A stretch of 64,000 nucleotides of DNA from Trichobilharzia szidati (Eukaryota; Platyhelminthes; Trematoda; Strigeidida; Schistosomatidae): contig OX235279.1 in NCBI GenBank assembly GCA_944472155.2, positions 134,450,920 to 134,514,919 of the forward strand, given 5' to 3'. Each line of letters begins with the position of its first letter. Position 1 is the first letter of the stretch. The notes beneath the pieces are model-generated. The model searched no databases, had not been told where the DNA came from, and saw only the letters and a list, made by a program, of their open reading frames with translations. Made by a program: the position numbers and the translations under genes. Positions 47,043-57,845 of this stretch are shown here, piece after piece.

Positions 47043-48683
47043 ATGGCTGTAGAAAGTAACCTTAGAAATGGCACCAAAACACCTTACTCTGTAGTCACAA
47101 GGGCTTCAGCCAGAGAAGGCAAAAACGCAGGGACACCAACCCCAAATCGCATACCTCTCCAAAAGACCCGTGTAGGACTCGTCTGTCCTGATACTATGCC
47201 TGCACTGCCACAGTCTAGTACTGAAACGGCGCAGGCAATACTAGTAGGACAGGATACTACACCTGCACCAACTGAAAGCCAATGTATGAAGTACAACAAA
47301 CCTAAAAGGAAACGCTCAAGACGTCATAAGACCTCGAAGGCGTCACCAAGTAAGGGAGACGAATGCCAGGCGTGCAATATCATTGTTTCTAAAGCTGACT
47401 CAGCTTTCGAATGCAATTTTTGCAAACGGTGGGTGCACTGCCGTTGCGACAAAGAGGTACCGAAATCATACTACGAGTTTATGAGAAATAACCCGTGCCC
47501 GTGGTTTTGGTACATCTGTCCACTCTGTCGCCCTGGTGTAGTCACACAGAGCGTGTCTGCGGTTAGCAGAAACTTCACGCCGCCCTTGTGTCCCAACACG
47601 GTCTTATGTAGCTCCCCACCTGCTAACATCACATTGCCAAAACTTGGCATAGACAGTAAGAAGGACACTCCAGTCCTACTGACCGAAAATGCCAATTTTC
47701 ACAAGGTGAAGATTCACAAGGTTGGACCTAAAACATTAAGGAAAGATAGAGTTAGAGAAGCACCACTTGCATCCACAAGCAAGCTTGGTAACACAATAAA
47801 GGCTGGCCAGAACCCGATGAAGCCTAAAGTTGCTGATGCTGCAAAGGAATATGAGAAGCCAAAGGCCAAACCTAAGTCTGAGGTTAATCGGTCTAATTCG
47901 CTCATCCTCTTTAACGTACCTGTAAGCAAGGACAGCTTGCTTGAACAGCGGGCCCTGTTTGATCAGGAACAGTGGTCCAACCTGTGCAATAAACTAGGTC
48001 TGAATATTAATTCAGTGAAATTGTGCAGGCTGTACAGGGGTGTCCACACACCTCAGGGTAAGCCACCCCCATTACGGGTTACACTGGACTCTGCCGAAGA
48101 GGCCGAAAAGGTACTATTGATGGCTCAGGTACTAGCCATCGACAGAAGCTCTAACATAAGGGTGAGACAAGACAGACCATGGGCTGTCAGACAAATGGCA
48201 AGGGAGTCACCGGAACTTTTGCCTTCCACCTCTATGGTAGTGCACGGTGTCCCGGAGCTGGAAACGGGCACTGCCTGTGAAAAACACATGCATGACGTAC
48301 AGCAGTGGAGATGGCTGTCGTCTCAGATGGCCCTTGGCGCTTCTGGAGCCATCTCCGTTTACCGACTACCTCGCCCCGCTCATCTCACACTGATTAGCTC
48401 CCCAAAGCTGCTTAGTGTCACATTCAACTCCCCAGAGCAGTTGGCCATAACACTTCAACGGTGGTATGAGATCAAGGGGAAAATGGGAGGACACATCCGA
48501 TGTTGCGAAAGCAGACCTCGAACCATAAGGAGGCAGCAAACTGAGGCTTTAATACGTCCCCAAGCTTCAGTGACACTCGAGCGATGCAGTTCTGAGAATA
48601 ACAGTCTGTGCCACCCAAGTGTCCTGCCTAAATCCAAGGGAAAAATCCACAATGGGCCGGTTCCATCGGAACTGACCAATTAG
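47043..48683 (+). CDS. CR1 ORF1 protein with PHD-type zinc finger
   Basis: An uninterrupted 546-residue frame from ATG. Residues 86-96 form a basic patch (KPKRKRSRRHK). Residues 108-162 hold a PHD-like C4HC3 finger: C108, C111, C124, C127, H132, C135, C159, C162, with the aromatic FWYICPLC end. CR1-clade ORF1 proteins often carry such fingers and are thought to bind the element RNA or chromatin. The rest is Ser/Lys/Pro-rich, with two segments around 290-380 and 400-490 (SLILFNVPVSKDS, and STSMVVHGVPELETG) that look like two related RNA-binding-type folds; the second part is inference. The stop TAG is at 48681-48683, and the ORF2 frame is already open there. Confidence 0.85.
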   Translation: MAVESNLRNGTKTPYSVVTRASAREGKNAGTPTPNRIPLQKTRVGLVCPDTMPALPQSSTETAQAILVGQDTTPAPTESQCMKYNKPKRKRSRRHKTSKASPSKGDECQACNIIVSKADSAFECNFCKRWVHCRCDKEVPKSYYEFMRNNPCPWFWYICPLCRPGVVTQSVSAVSRNFTPPLCPNTVLCSSPPANITLPKLGIDSKKDTPVLLTENANFHKVKIHKVGPKTLRKDRVREAPLASTSKLGNTIKAGQNPMKPKVADAAKEYEKPKAKPKSEVNRSNSLILFNVPVSKDSLLEQRALFDQEQWSNLCNKLGLNINSVKLCRLYRGVHTPQGKPPPLRVTLDSAEEAEKVLLMAQVLAIDRSSNIRVRQDRPWAVRQMARESPELLPSTSMVVHGVPELETGTACEKHMHDVQQWRWLSSQMALGASGAISVYRLPRPAHLTLISSPKLLSVTFNSPEQLAITLQRWYEIKGKMGGHIRCCESRPRTIRRQQTEALIRPQASVTLERCSSENNSLCHPSVLPKSKGKIHNGPVPSELTN

Positions 48684-48689
48684 TCCCAA

Positions 48690-51283
48690 CACTAAGTTCC
48701 CTACCAGCAGACAGCTTCACGTCAACTACCCCACAACACGCTGAGGTTGTAAGACTCACTGTCAGCTGCCTGTATAGCAATGTGAGGGGGCTGAGAGTAA
48801 AAATAGGTGAACTCCGAAATCTCCAAGCACACCTACAACTGAAAATAATCATCCTCACCGAAACATGGCTAACCCCCACTATCGCCGATAATGAAATCAG
48901 TATAGGTGATATGGTTTTGGTCAGGAGAGACAGGGATAATAAGGAAGGAGGGGGAGTTGCCATATACTTTGATAGGCAACTTAAATGTGTTCGCGCAACG
49001 AACCCACCACTTATTGAACTACCAGACTCCATATGGTGTCATTTCACCGTAGGCCACACCAAGCATTTACTTGGTGGCATCTACCGATCTCCCACCTGTG
49101 GGGCAGAGCACAATCAGCTACTGCTCAGCACTATCACAGGGATACGAGACTTGGGCTATGACCAAATCACCATTGCTGGAGATTTCAATGCCCCATCACT
49201 GAACCTTGGCTCGGGGTATGCTAAGGGAAAATTCGGCCGAAATCTACTGCAAGCTATTCGGGACACGGGACTGACTGAGAATGTTGGAGACGACACTAGG
49301 TGGGGCCCTAGTGGAAAGTCATCAAAACTAGACTACATTCTAACTAGTGACCAACTACTCGTCGAAAAGGTCCAGGTCATGACTCCTCTAGGAAGTAGTG
49401 ACCATGCAGTCATAGGTTTCGACCTCGTTCTCCGTGAGCACTTGCAGTGGGACGCTACGCAACCATGTCTGTGTTACAGCAAGGCTGACTACGCTGAAAT
49501 GCGGAGGCTCTTGTCCAATGCAGACTGGCCCTTAGCATGGGATGAGCTGTCTGTGGATGAACACTGGGAAGCGGTAAAAAAGATTATTCATACAGCGATC
49601 TCGGATACCGTCCCTTTGGTCACAGCACAGCCAAAAAGAAAATCATCATGGTTAAAGAGAGGCACGCAGCGTATTCTGCAAGCAAAGAGGAAGGCTTGGT
49701 TTACGTGGCGCGTATCTAGAAGCCAGATCGACCATGATGCATACCTGGAACTCAGGAACCGGTGCAATGCAAGAGTCAGGAGGGACAGAAGGTCATTCCA
49801 GGCTAACCTTGCTAAAAAACTCCTGGCAAACCCGAAGAATTTGTACCGATTCATGTCGGAAAGGAAACCAACCAACCAAGGGGCTTGCGCCTTAGTAGGC
49901 CAAAACGGTCAATATCTCACTAGTCTGGAGATGGCTGAAACATTCAGTTTAGCCTTCGCCAAACAGCTAAACAGCAATGTGGGTATTACCGTTACGAACC
50001 AAAATAGTGGCATGACTATTTCACAGGAGGAAGACCAAATAGCCACCCCTCAAATAAACCCTGCAATAGTACTGAGAAAGCTGCAGCGACTTATACCTGG
50101 GAAGTCCCCAGGGTGTGATGACATCAGGCCATCTGTTCTGAAACAGTGCGCCGAAGCTCTCTGTAGGCCTTTATGCGACTTGTTCCAACACTCCATGGAA
50201 TCGGAGAAACTGCCAAAGGAATGGAAAAGAAGCATCCTTTCTCCGATCTTCAAGGGTGGGGATAGGCAAAATCCCACCAGTTATAGACCAGTAGCTCTAC
50301 TCCCAGTGGTATCGAAAGTACTGGAAAGTATTATTGATGATCACATCAGGGAATATCTGGATAGGTCTAAAATACTCCATGAAGCCCAACACGGTTTCAG
50401 GAAAGGAAGATCCTGCGTCACTAACTTATTATCAGCTTGGGACGATTGGACATCATGCTGGGATATGAATGTTCCTGTCCATGTGATCTTTCTAGACTTT
50501 GAGAAGGCATTTGACACTGTTCACCATGACCTTCTCCTACACAAAATAAGCCAGGTAGGTCTAGGTAAACCACTTCTGTCATGGTTGAAGGACTACCTAA
50601 CTGAAAGGCAATTTTGCACCAAGGTCAATCGAGTCAGATCATCTTGGCACAGCTCGTCATCAGGAGTGTCGCAGGGTTCTATCCTGGGACCACTGATGTT
50701 CTTGATTTTTATCAATGATTTACCATGCCGTCTAAACTGCCCGACTCTTCTATACGCTGATGACGTAAAGATATGGAGGGCGGTAAAGTGTCCGGAGGAC
50801 TCAGATACGCTGCAGGCAGATCTAAGGCTTCTGGAAGACTGGGCGGTAACCAGTGGAATGACTTTCAACCTGAAAAAGTGCAAAGTAGTGAAGTTACGCA
50901 CCTGTAGACTGCAGAATGCAAGTTACACCCTGTGCAATGAAAGCTTGTCCTGCTCAACGTCGGAACGTGACTTAGGTCTAGTTCTAACGGAGAAAATGGA
51001 CACAAGCGTGAATTACACGGGGGATGTAGCGAGGGCATATGCGGTCATACACTTTACACATAGACAATTAGGTGCACTCACTCCTGAGCTCTTTCTAAGG
51101 TTGTATAAAACATACGTCAGACCGCATCTTGAAGTTCATAATATCATTGCACCCCCACTGCTTAAAAGAGACGCCAACCTCTTGGAAAGAGCCCAACGAT
51201 GGGCAACAAAAGGAGTGGTTGGTCTCCGAAATAAACCATATGACGAAAGGCTGAAGAAATTAGGCCTATTCACACTCATTTAG
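48690..51283 (+). CDS. CR1 ORF2, endonuclease and reverse transcriptase
   Basis: This frame has no ATG near its start. It is open from upstream of the ORF1 stop, and the first endonuclease residues (VSCLYSNVRGLRVKIGELRN) come from sequence before the GTG at 48782, so re-initiation or another mechanism is likely. Numbered from that GTG: the endonuclease has TETWL (26-30), GDFNAPS (133-139) and SSDHAV (205-210). The RT has PGCDDIRPSVLK, PTSYRPVALLPVVSKVLE, HGFRKGRSC, HVIFLDFEKAFDTVHHDLL (motif A), SGVSQGSILGPLMFLIFIND (motif B) and LLYADDVKIW (motif C, intact, near 658). A TAG at 51281-51283 ends the frame early. Translation resumes in the same frame as GRLRGDLITAYKK and continues to 51580, so a single nonsense change removes about 99 residues. 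The catalytic core is complete. Confidence 0.9.
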
Positions 51284-51580
51284 GGTCGCCTGAGGGGGGA
51301 TTTAATTACTGCCTACAAAAAAACAAATGATCAGAATCACCCGAACAAAGGTGTTCTGCCATTGAGTAGGTATAGGCTCCCTCGTGGAAATCCCAGAAGG
51401 ATAGCTCATCAGAGGGCAAGGACCCGGGTGCGCTCCCACTTCTTTTCCCTGCGGGTTTGCCGTCCCTGGAATTCCTTACCGGCAGATGTAGCTATGGCAC
51501 CATCTGTGGACGCCTTTAAGCGAAGGCTGGACAACCTTGCAGCGACACAAGGACTGTATCCAAATGGCCTATCCCCTTAA
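51284..51580 (+). pseudogene. C-terminal remnant of CR1 ORF2
   Basis: Same frame as ORF2 after its TAG: GRLRGDLITAYKKTN, then RVRSHFFSLRVCRPWNSLPA and VDAFKRRLDNLA, the usual end of CR1 reverse transcriptases. This shows the TAG is a secondary mutation rather than the natural stop. Confidence 0.85.
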
Positions 51581-51950
51581 AATCGCATATATCATTCAAA
51601 GGTAGACAATTAAACTGGTCGTTTTACTTCTTCACATTCCCTTCAGTCTTACTCTCCTGACAGCTTTAACTACACTTATTATTATTATTATTACTGGTAT
51701 ATATATATATGTATACCGGTTGACTGACTGTTGTTACGTTTTCTTATTTTTTTCTCTGTCTGTTAGTCTGAATACCTTTACTAATTATATCTATTATTAT
51801 TATTATCTCTTTTCCATTGACGACGATACCGAAACACTAACTGGTGAAAGGATCAACTCCATTCACAGTAGTAACAGTCTTAACACACTTCATACTACAG
51901 ACGCCATATAATTAATCCCAGCACTACTCCTGTTGGAGTCAACCAAAGCT

Positions 51951-52560
51951 ACGACAGTCGAGTGGCGGGACGAGCTACACAGACGTTTACCAAAGATCAG
52001 GAACCTCTACCTCACAATCAAGAGGCGAGCGCAAAGAAATCAAATTGGTTTATACTAGCTCGTAAAAACGATATTGGATATTGGAACCTCCAAACGCTAC
52101 TTACTGGACACAAAAGTAAGAAGAGGAGCAGACGTTGGCTCAGACCATCATCTCGTGCAACGAACACTCCAAATCAAATTGAAAACTTCTAAGAAAACAG
52201 GAGCTGCAGATAGACCAAATCAAAACTGAATGATCAGGCTACAAAGAACACCTTCACTGCAATCATAACGAAAAAGGCGGAGACACAAATCAACACCAGC
52301 GAAGAGACCAGTGTTGAAAAGCACTGGAACAATCTGAAATCAGTGTGGATTCAAACCTGCATGGAAGTTCTAGGCAGAAAGAAGAGACAGGATAAACAGT
52401 GACTCACTACGAACACATGGAAACTAACAGAAGAGAGAATAGTGGTGAAACAAAAGATTATCCAGTGCGTCGACGAGCAACAAAAACAGGAGTTGAATGC
52501 AAGCTACAATACACTGAACGAAAGAGTAAAGGAAAGTGCCAGGGAAGACAAAGACAATAT
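51951..52560 (+). mobile_element. RTE-A fragment, 5' part (left arm)
   Basis: The plus strand carries the end of the endonuclease and the linker: KRYLLDTKVRRGADVGSDH near 52095-52155, then TGAADRPNQN, CMEVLGRKKRQDK near 52355, and VKQKIIQCVDEQQKQELNAS near 52445. Frames are broken. It continues at 53726 after the Merlin insertion. Homology with the right arm begins only at 52088, although RTE-A similarity starts earlier. Confidence 0.8.
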
Positions 52561-53717
52561 GGCCAAGTTAAACTTTAGACACCAGTCACCCCCAATCAGC
52601 GAACGACGTCAAATTATCCAATGAGATTCACTAATGTAGTTCAATGTTGTATAGCGCCTGATTCATTTCAATGCGTGCCCTTACAAGGTTACGTTTGCAA
52701 ATCTAGGAGGATAGTGTCTTTCACTATTGCTTGGACTTAGGCTTGCTTCGAAAGGACAGGGATGTATCATGACCTTAAAAAGCTATATTAGGTCAATTGA
52801 TGGATTTGTCCATCGTTGTGCTATATGCTCCAAGCGTGTTAGCATTAGAGAGGGTAAGTTGATAATTTTAATATTTCGTAGGAACTTTTTTTGCAATGTC
52901 GCACCTCTCCTTGACGCAAATTTTATATATCTGCAACTACTGGGTATTAAAACAGCCAGTGAGAGCAACAGCTGCGGAGACGGAGAACAGCCTCGTCTCA
53001 ACAGTTCAATGGTACCAGTATTGCAGAGATATTGAATCCTGGAAGATCGAGAAGATCACTTCGTTGTTGGGTGGAGAAGACGTTATCATGCACTTGGATG
53101 AAACTGTGATGCTGAAAAAGAAATACAACCGTGGTCGCCAGCGAGCGAATAATATCTGGGTGATAGGTTTATACGATACTTTCTTACGAAAGGGATTCGT
53201 TGAAAGAATAGGAGATAGAAAGGCGACAACGTTAATACCTATTATAACGAGACTCGTCAAAGGGGGTTCAATTATACACACGGACGAGTGGAAAGGTTAT
53301 AATTCGCCTTCATCCTTGGGATATAGTCATCACCGAGTGAACCATTCAAACGATTTTGTGGATCCAGTTGCCGGAACTCATACAAATTCTATTGAAGGAT
53401 TTTGGGGCCGGTTGAAAAATCGGGTAAGGGCTATAAATGGATCCCGGAAGGATCTCATTTATAGTCATTTAGATGAATATATATATATATATACAGAGTG
53501 TGGTGCGAATTTTCTATTGACAGTCCGTTGCTGAATTGGGAAATGTTTCTGTCCCATGTTCGTGAAAGATAGCCGTTGTAATTGTTTTATCCTATTTTTT
53601 ATGCATTTTTCTATAAATATACATTACCACTTATCATAAACGCCTCTTTCTTGTGATTGGTCTGTTCAAGGTCTTTTGCTGATTGGTTGTTACTGGTGTC
53701 TAAAGTTTAACTTCGCC
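52561..53717 (+). mobile_element. Merlin-type DNA transposon, left arm only
   Basis: 1157 bp with 25-bp terminal inverted repeats that differ at one base (GGCCAAGTTAAACTTTAGAC at the left; GGCGAAGTTAAACTTTAGAC on the reverse strand at the right). It is flanked by an exact 8-bp duplication GACAATAT (52553-52560 and 53718-53725). The right palindrome arm has the uninterrupted site, one GACAATAT, at 60914-60921. The short TIRs, 8-bp duplication and IS1016/ISXO2-like transposase are the Merlin superfamily hallmarks, and Merlin elements are known in schistosomes. Confidence 0.95.
52769..53534 (+). CDS. Merlin transposase, with a 28-bp intron
   Basis: Exon 1 is 52769-52853 and exon 2 is 52882-53534. 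The intron, 28 bases, starts GTAAGTTG and ends TTCGTAG. Removing it joins VSIREG to TFFAMSHLSLTQILYICNYW in frame, giving 245 residues from the ATG at 52769. Recognised parts: a zinc-ribbon-like remnant CAICSKR; the helix-turn-helix-like SLTQILYICNYW region; and an ISXO2-like DDE core with HLDET (D101), HTDEWKGY (D163) and NSIEGFWGRLK (E200), plus KKKYNRGRQR after the first Asp. The C-terminus LIYSHLDEYIYIYTE contains a TA microsatellite (53479-53494) that adds Tyr-Ile codons. No stop or unexplained frameshift is left, so the protein may be functional. The start is uncertain: the frame is open back to a TAG at 52712-52714 and an ATG-less N-terminal extension is possible. Confidence 0.85.
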
Positions 53718-53725
53718 GACAATAT

Positions 53726-54655
53726 TATGAAGCTATGGCAAGTGAAGCAGAACAAGCCACAGTGCAGGCAAAGAAGACTTCGCAACACTCTGCCAAACAA
53801 CCAGTTTCCTATCGCGGAAGAGATCAACACAAATTCAGCTAGTGAAGGATGACAATGGAAAGTCAATCACCAAAGAGTTGGAGCAAAGGAAACACTGGGC
53901 TGAATACTTCTAAAGACTTCTAAACCGACCGCCACCTACAACGCGCCAAATACCAACAGCAGAAACAGAAATACCGGTGGATATCAACCCTCTGACGAAA
54001 ACAGAAATCCTGAAGGAAATAAAGATGCTGAAAACAGGAAAATCAGCTGGACCATACAGAATCCCAGCAGGAGCACTGAAAATGGACCCAGAGACATCAG
54101 TAGATTTGATGACACCACTACTGAAGAAGGTGTGGAAAGAGGGCAAGGTACCTGCGAATTGGAGCACAGGCTACTCACTCGAACCGTAAAAGAAAGTAGA
54201 CTTAAGTCAATGCAAGAACTGGCGTGGTACTATGCTCCTGTCCACCCCAAGCAAAATACTAAGCCGCATCATCCTGGAGAGTATCAAACACGCCCTGGAT
54301 GGAAAACTCCGACCAGAACAGGCTGGATTCAGGAGAAACAAGTCATGCGTCGATCAAATCACAACACTACGGATCGTCATTGAACAGGGCAGTCAGCTCT
54401 CTACCTCAACTTTATCGACTTTGAAAAGTCCTTCGACAGCGTCGACCGAGAGGTGGTTTGGAAACTACTTCACTACTGCGAGTTGCCGCCAACAAATATA
54501 CACCTCATCCAACAGTTGTACGATAATGCTGCATGCCAAGTAATCCACAACCGGAAACTTACGGAATCCTTCGAAGTGAAGACGGGAGTAAGACAAGCTG
54601 GCTGCTTAATATCTCCAATGGTTTTCCTGATTGTGGTAGACTGGATAATGCGATA
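53726..54655 (+). mobile_element. RTE-A fragment, RT part (left arm)
   Basis: Resumes after Merlin with EAMASEAEQA-type linker residues. It then reads DINPLTKTEILKEIKMLKTG, KSAGPYRIPAGALKMDPETS, LLKKVWKEGKVPANWSTGYS, LLSTPSKILSRIILESIKHA, GFRRNKSCVDQITTLRIVIE, then motif A (FIDFEKSFDSVDREVVWKLL) and motif B (TGVRQAGCLISPMVFLIVVD) across frameshifts. It is cut at about 54655, before motif C, where CR1-type sequence starts. The right arm has the same breaks. Confidence 0.85.
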
Positions 54656-54656
54656 G

Positions 54657-57004
54657 TGAGCAACAAGTAGACATGCCTCTGGTCATAGAAATGCCGAAGT
54701 TTCGTGGTCGGCGACTCCAATGCCCCAACACTTGACTAGATAAGCCTTGCAATGCTATCTTCAGAGAACTCCTGTGATTATAAACTATTGGAATCTAGCA
54801 TTTTGCTAAACCTAGTCCAACATATCATTCCATACAACATCTTCCTTCTTTAAGAAGCAGCAATCAAACGGTCCTTACTTTCATTTGGATGGCAGCATTC
54901 TCATGGAACAAAACCCCAGCTCGACCAAACTTTGAAAGCTGATGTAAATGTTATTTTCTCAGTAGCTAACTCAGCGAACTAGTACATAAACCCAGAGTCC
55001 CACGTAGAAGCCTCATAGAAACAGTTTAAACTACTTTATACTGGGATAACTGAACCTTTCATTCCTTGGTCTATCCCAAAGAATCGGAATCACTGCTCAC
55101 CTTGGATAAACAGAGAGGTTAGTAAACTAAATTACTCAGACGTAAACACAAATGATGAAACCTGTTTACCACAGTTGAGACTCCTATGACCAGGAATCTG
55201 TACAGCGTTGCCAGGGACAAAGCTATTGTAGAAACAGGCCAATCAAAGATGAATTTCGAAATGCATCTGGATAAAAATGCAGCGGTACAACCTAAGAAAA
55301 TTTTCTCACACATGAACTTCAGAAATAAGACATCCAATGGAGTCCCAAACCTGACTGCCGACAATGGCACAATCGAAGAGGATCAAGGAAAGGCGGAAGC
55401 AATGGCAGACTACTTATCTCAAGTGTTTACACAGGAGTTGTCACTCTCTATAGGATCAGACTCCGTTGACATCGACCAAGATATTGTGCTCAACTGATAA
55501 AGAGACTAGATGTATGGGAGTCTATGGGTCCTGGTAGTCTGCATACAAGGCTTCTCAAGGAACTATCAGCTCACATGGCTGGCCCACTGACTATGATCTT
55601 CAAGCTATCTGTCCTAAGTGCAATGTTACCGCACAACTGGAAAGACACCATGGTAACCCCCATCCACAAAGGAAAATCAAGTTAATGCTCTCCAAACTAC
55701 AGGCCTATTAGTCTCACCAGCACCTAAATCAAGACATTGGAAAGAATCATCAGGAAAGCTATCATAGCATATATGGAAAACGACAAATTGCTGTCCAGAG
55801 CACAGCATGGTTCCAGAGGAAACCTCTCATGCCTTTCAAACCTTCTCTCTGCAAGTGAAAGCTAGATTAAATCAAGGGACAACTGAAAACCCGTCGACAG
55901 AGTCTTCATAGACTTCAGAAAAGACCTCGATAAAGTTCCCCACAAAAGACTACTTTTGATACTGGAAAGTCTCGGCACAAAGGCGGCTTAATAAACTAGA
56001 TTAGGGAATTCCTCATAGATAGGAGGATGAGGGTCAGGATCAACTCGAAACTCCCCTCCTGGACAACAGTGCGTAGGGGAGTGCCATGAGGCACGGTACT
56101 CGGACCTCTCCAATTTATTTTGTATGTCAGTGAGTTATCTGTGCTTATGGATTCCCCAATGGTCCTATAGGCAGATGACTCAAAATTGTGGAGAGCTGAA
56201 TGGCAACAACGATACGCTCACGTTTCAAGGGGATCTCAGCAAATTATTGGATTTATTCAAAGAATGGATGCTCCCGATCAACCTAGCGAAGTATTCGACT
56301 GTGTGCACTGGACACGCAAGCACCAGCGCCTAAACATTAGAGGGAATAATACTCCATTTAGTCGGGTCTCATTTGGATTGAGGTGTCATAGCAAGTCACT
56401 ACTCACAAACCACAGAGCATTGCCGGCGGTAGCTATCCGTATTTTCACATCCTAATGGGTAATTCCTGGGCCTTTTACTAGAATCTCCAGAGATATGTTC
56501 ACCGCCTTATATGAATCGCTGGTGAGGTCAAGACTGCAAAACTGTTTCCAGTCGGCCAGTCCTTGTAATTAAGGGGGCTCAGATATTCTAGAGAGGGTCC
56601 AAAGGAAGGTAACACGTATGATTCCTCGCATGACTAGACTATCGGAGGAGGAAAGACTAGACTTTTTAAACTTCTCCCTATCATACCGTAGGCAGGGTTG
56701 AGATTTAGTTAAAAGATTAGAATTTTAAATAATGACTACGGACTTGATCTATCCTCTCTTTTCTTCCCAACCAGGTCGGAACACCTTAGAGGACATAGTT
56801 CAAAAGAGAAGGAGAAACTATATTTATGCAGAGTACCGGTCCTGACACTAAGTCATAAACTCCTGGAACCGACTCCCAGAAGAAGAGGTGTCAGAGACAT
56901 CAACTGACACATTCAATAAGGGTTAACATAGGCTTAGAGGCTGAGGGTGCTGACGTTCACGGATATTTAGGTGAATTGTGATGCAAGACCTAATAACCAC
57001 AAAT
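54657..57004 (+). mobile_element. second CR1-type element, decayed
   Basis: The plus strand has an endonuclease remnant (RGRRLQCPNT and VVGDSNAPT in another frame near 54700), a linker (MTRNLYSVARDKAIVETGQS, IFSHMNFRNKTSNGVPNLTA), an RT (HKRLLLILESLGTKA, RRGVP near 56080, GTVLGPLQFILYVSEL) and a C-terminal IPRMTRLSEEERLDFLNF-like region near 56620. The motif C Tyr codon is a TAG (56168-56170) followed by ADDSKLW. Only the part up to 56464 is in the palindrome; 56465-57004 belongs to the spacer. It is a CR1-clade lineage different from the element at 46316. Confidence 0.8.
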
Positions 57005-57300
57005 TACATAGTACTGGTTCCGCGTAGACTAAAGGCAAATCTAAACACCAAAATCAATCGTCCAAATTAAGAAGTAAGTTTCGGGACCAAATTGGAGTGC
57101 GAGGTTGGTTGTCTAGCTAGCTGGGGATCGTGCCCGAACGAACGAACGTAACATGATGGCGTGCTAAATGGCATGGATATTTGACCATGAGCCTTCAGTC
57201 AAACAATTCGACTTGAACAGTGAGGGTCAACATCCGATGTTCAATGATGAATTGCATGGCTAAAAGCTTTTGACAATAACCTACCGCTGCATAGGCGTCA
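57005..57300 (-). mobile_element. CR1 5'-end fragment, minus strand
   Basis: The reverse complement matches the CR1 leader motifs: GCAGCGGTA, TGTTGACCCTCACTGTTCAA, GTCGAATTGTTTGACTGAAG, GCCATTTAGCACGCC. It is another leader without a body, inside the palindrome spacer. Confidence 0.65.
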
Positions 57301-57529
57301 GGCCTTCTACCCCCAATCAACAATTATGATTCTGATAAGCATGAACAGAAGACTTGGGGAGAGTAGGTAAATAGTTGATAGGCAGGATGAACAGTGCGGG
57401 ACAGAGTACAGCACCTTTCGATGAACATAACTTACCGTTGCCTAGGAAACAAATTTTCAGCTGAATATGATTCCATGTCTCTTTCCTAGAGGCAATCTCA
57501 TGATCTAGTTGAGCAGTTTACACTTGCTT

Positions 57530-57845
57530 CTAAAACTTTCCAGACTTATAAGTAACCTTAAGTGAGACACTCTGTCGAATTGTGGAGAATTTGAATAAAA
57601 CGTTCTGATGGATGTCAACAGAGCTTATTCTGTGTTCTTGTAGCCCTACCACAACAGTTGCTACATCTGGCAGCGGTTGTTGTATCAAGAATCTGGTGAA
57701 GTAGTCTGCCATGCTTCCAAATTTTACACACCCTTTATGTTTTTGTTGGTTATTAGCGTGAAGGACTCCGCGGGACATCTTGCTGATTGGGTGGATGTGC
57801 AAAAGTTGTCCACTTAGTTGTTCTGTTGCAGCTGGATTCAAGAAT
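57530..57845 (-). mobile_element. CR1-type linker fragment, minus strand
   Basis: A 103-codon minus-strand frame with ISKMSRGVLHANNQQKHKGC and FGSMADYFTRFLIQQ aligns by eye with HMNFRNKTSNGVPNLTADNG and EAMADYLSQVFTQE of the element at 54657. It is a diverged relative of the same CR1-type lineage. Confidence 0.55.

Larger units (their letters stand above)
46316..51950 (+). mobile_element. near-intact CR1-clade element
   Basis: Structure: a 5' leader (46316-47042), ORF1 (47043-48683), ORF2 (about 48690-51283, with a same-frame remnant to 51580), and a 3' region with TTA and TA microsatellites (51677-51710) ending near 51950, where RTE-A sequence begins. It is the best preserved LINE in the window. 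Most of it (from 46660) is missing in the right arm, which keeps only the first 340 or so bases of the leader. The exact 3' end was not fixed, and no target duplication was identified. Confidence 0.85.
44045..56464 (+). repeat. giant inverted repeat, left arm
   Basis: Reverse complement of 58175-64000. Position sums are constant at 114639 for the inner part (53726-56464), at 113474 between the CR1 and Merlin insertions (52088-52560), and at 108048 outside 46659. They drop to 108045 beyond a triplet-repeat difference. The arm includes 5428 bp (46660-52087) and 1165 bp (Merlin plus one target copy) that are absent from the other arm. Elsewhere only isolated differences were seen, for example 54197 T against the complement of 60442. 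The homology may continue left of 44045, since the partner runs off the window. Confidence 0.97.
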
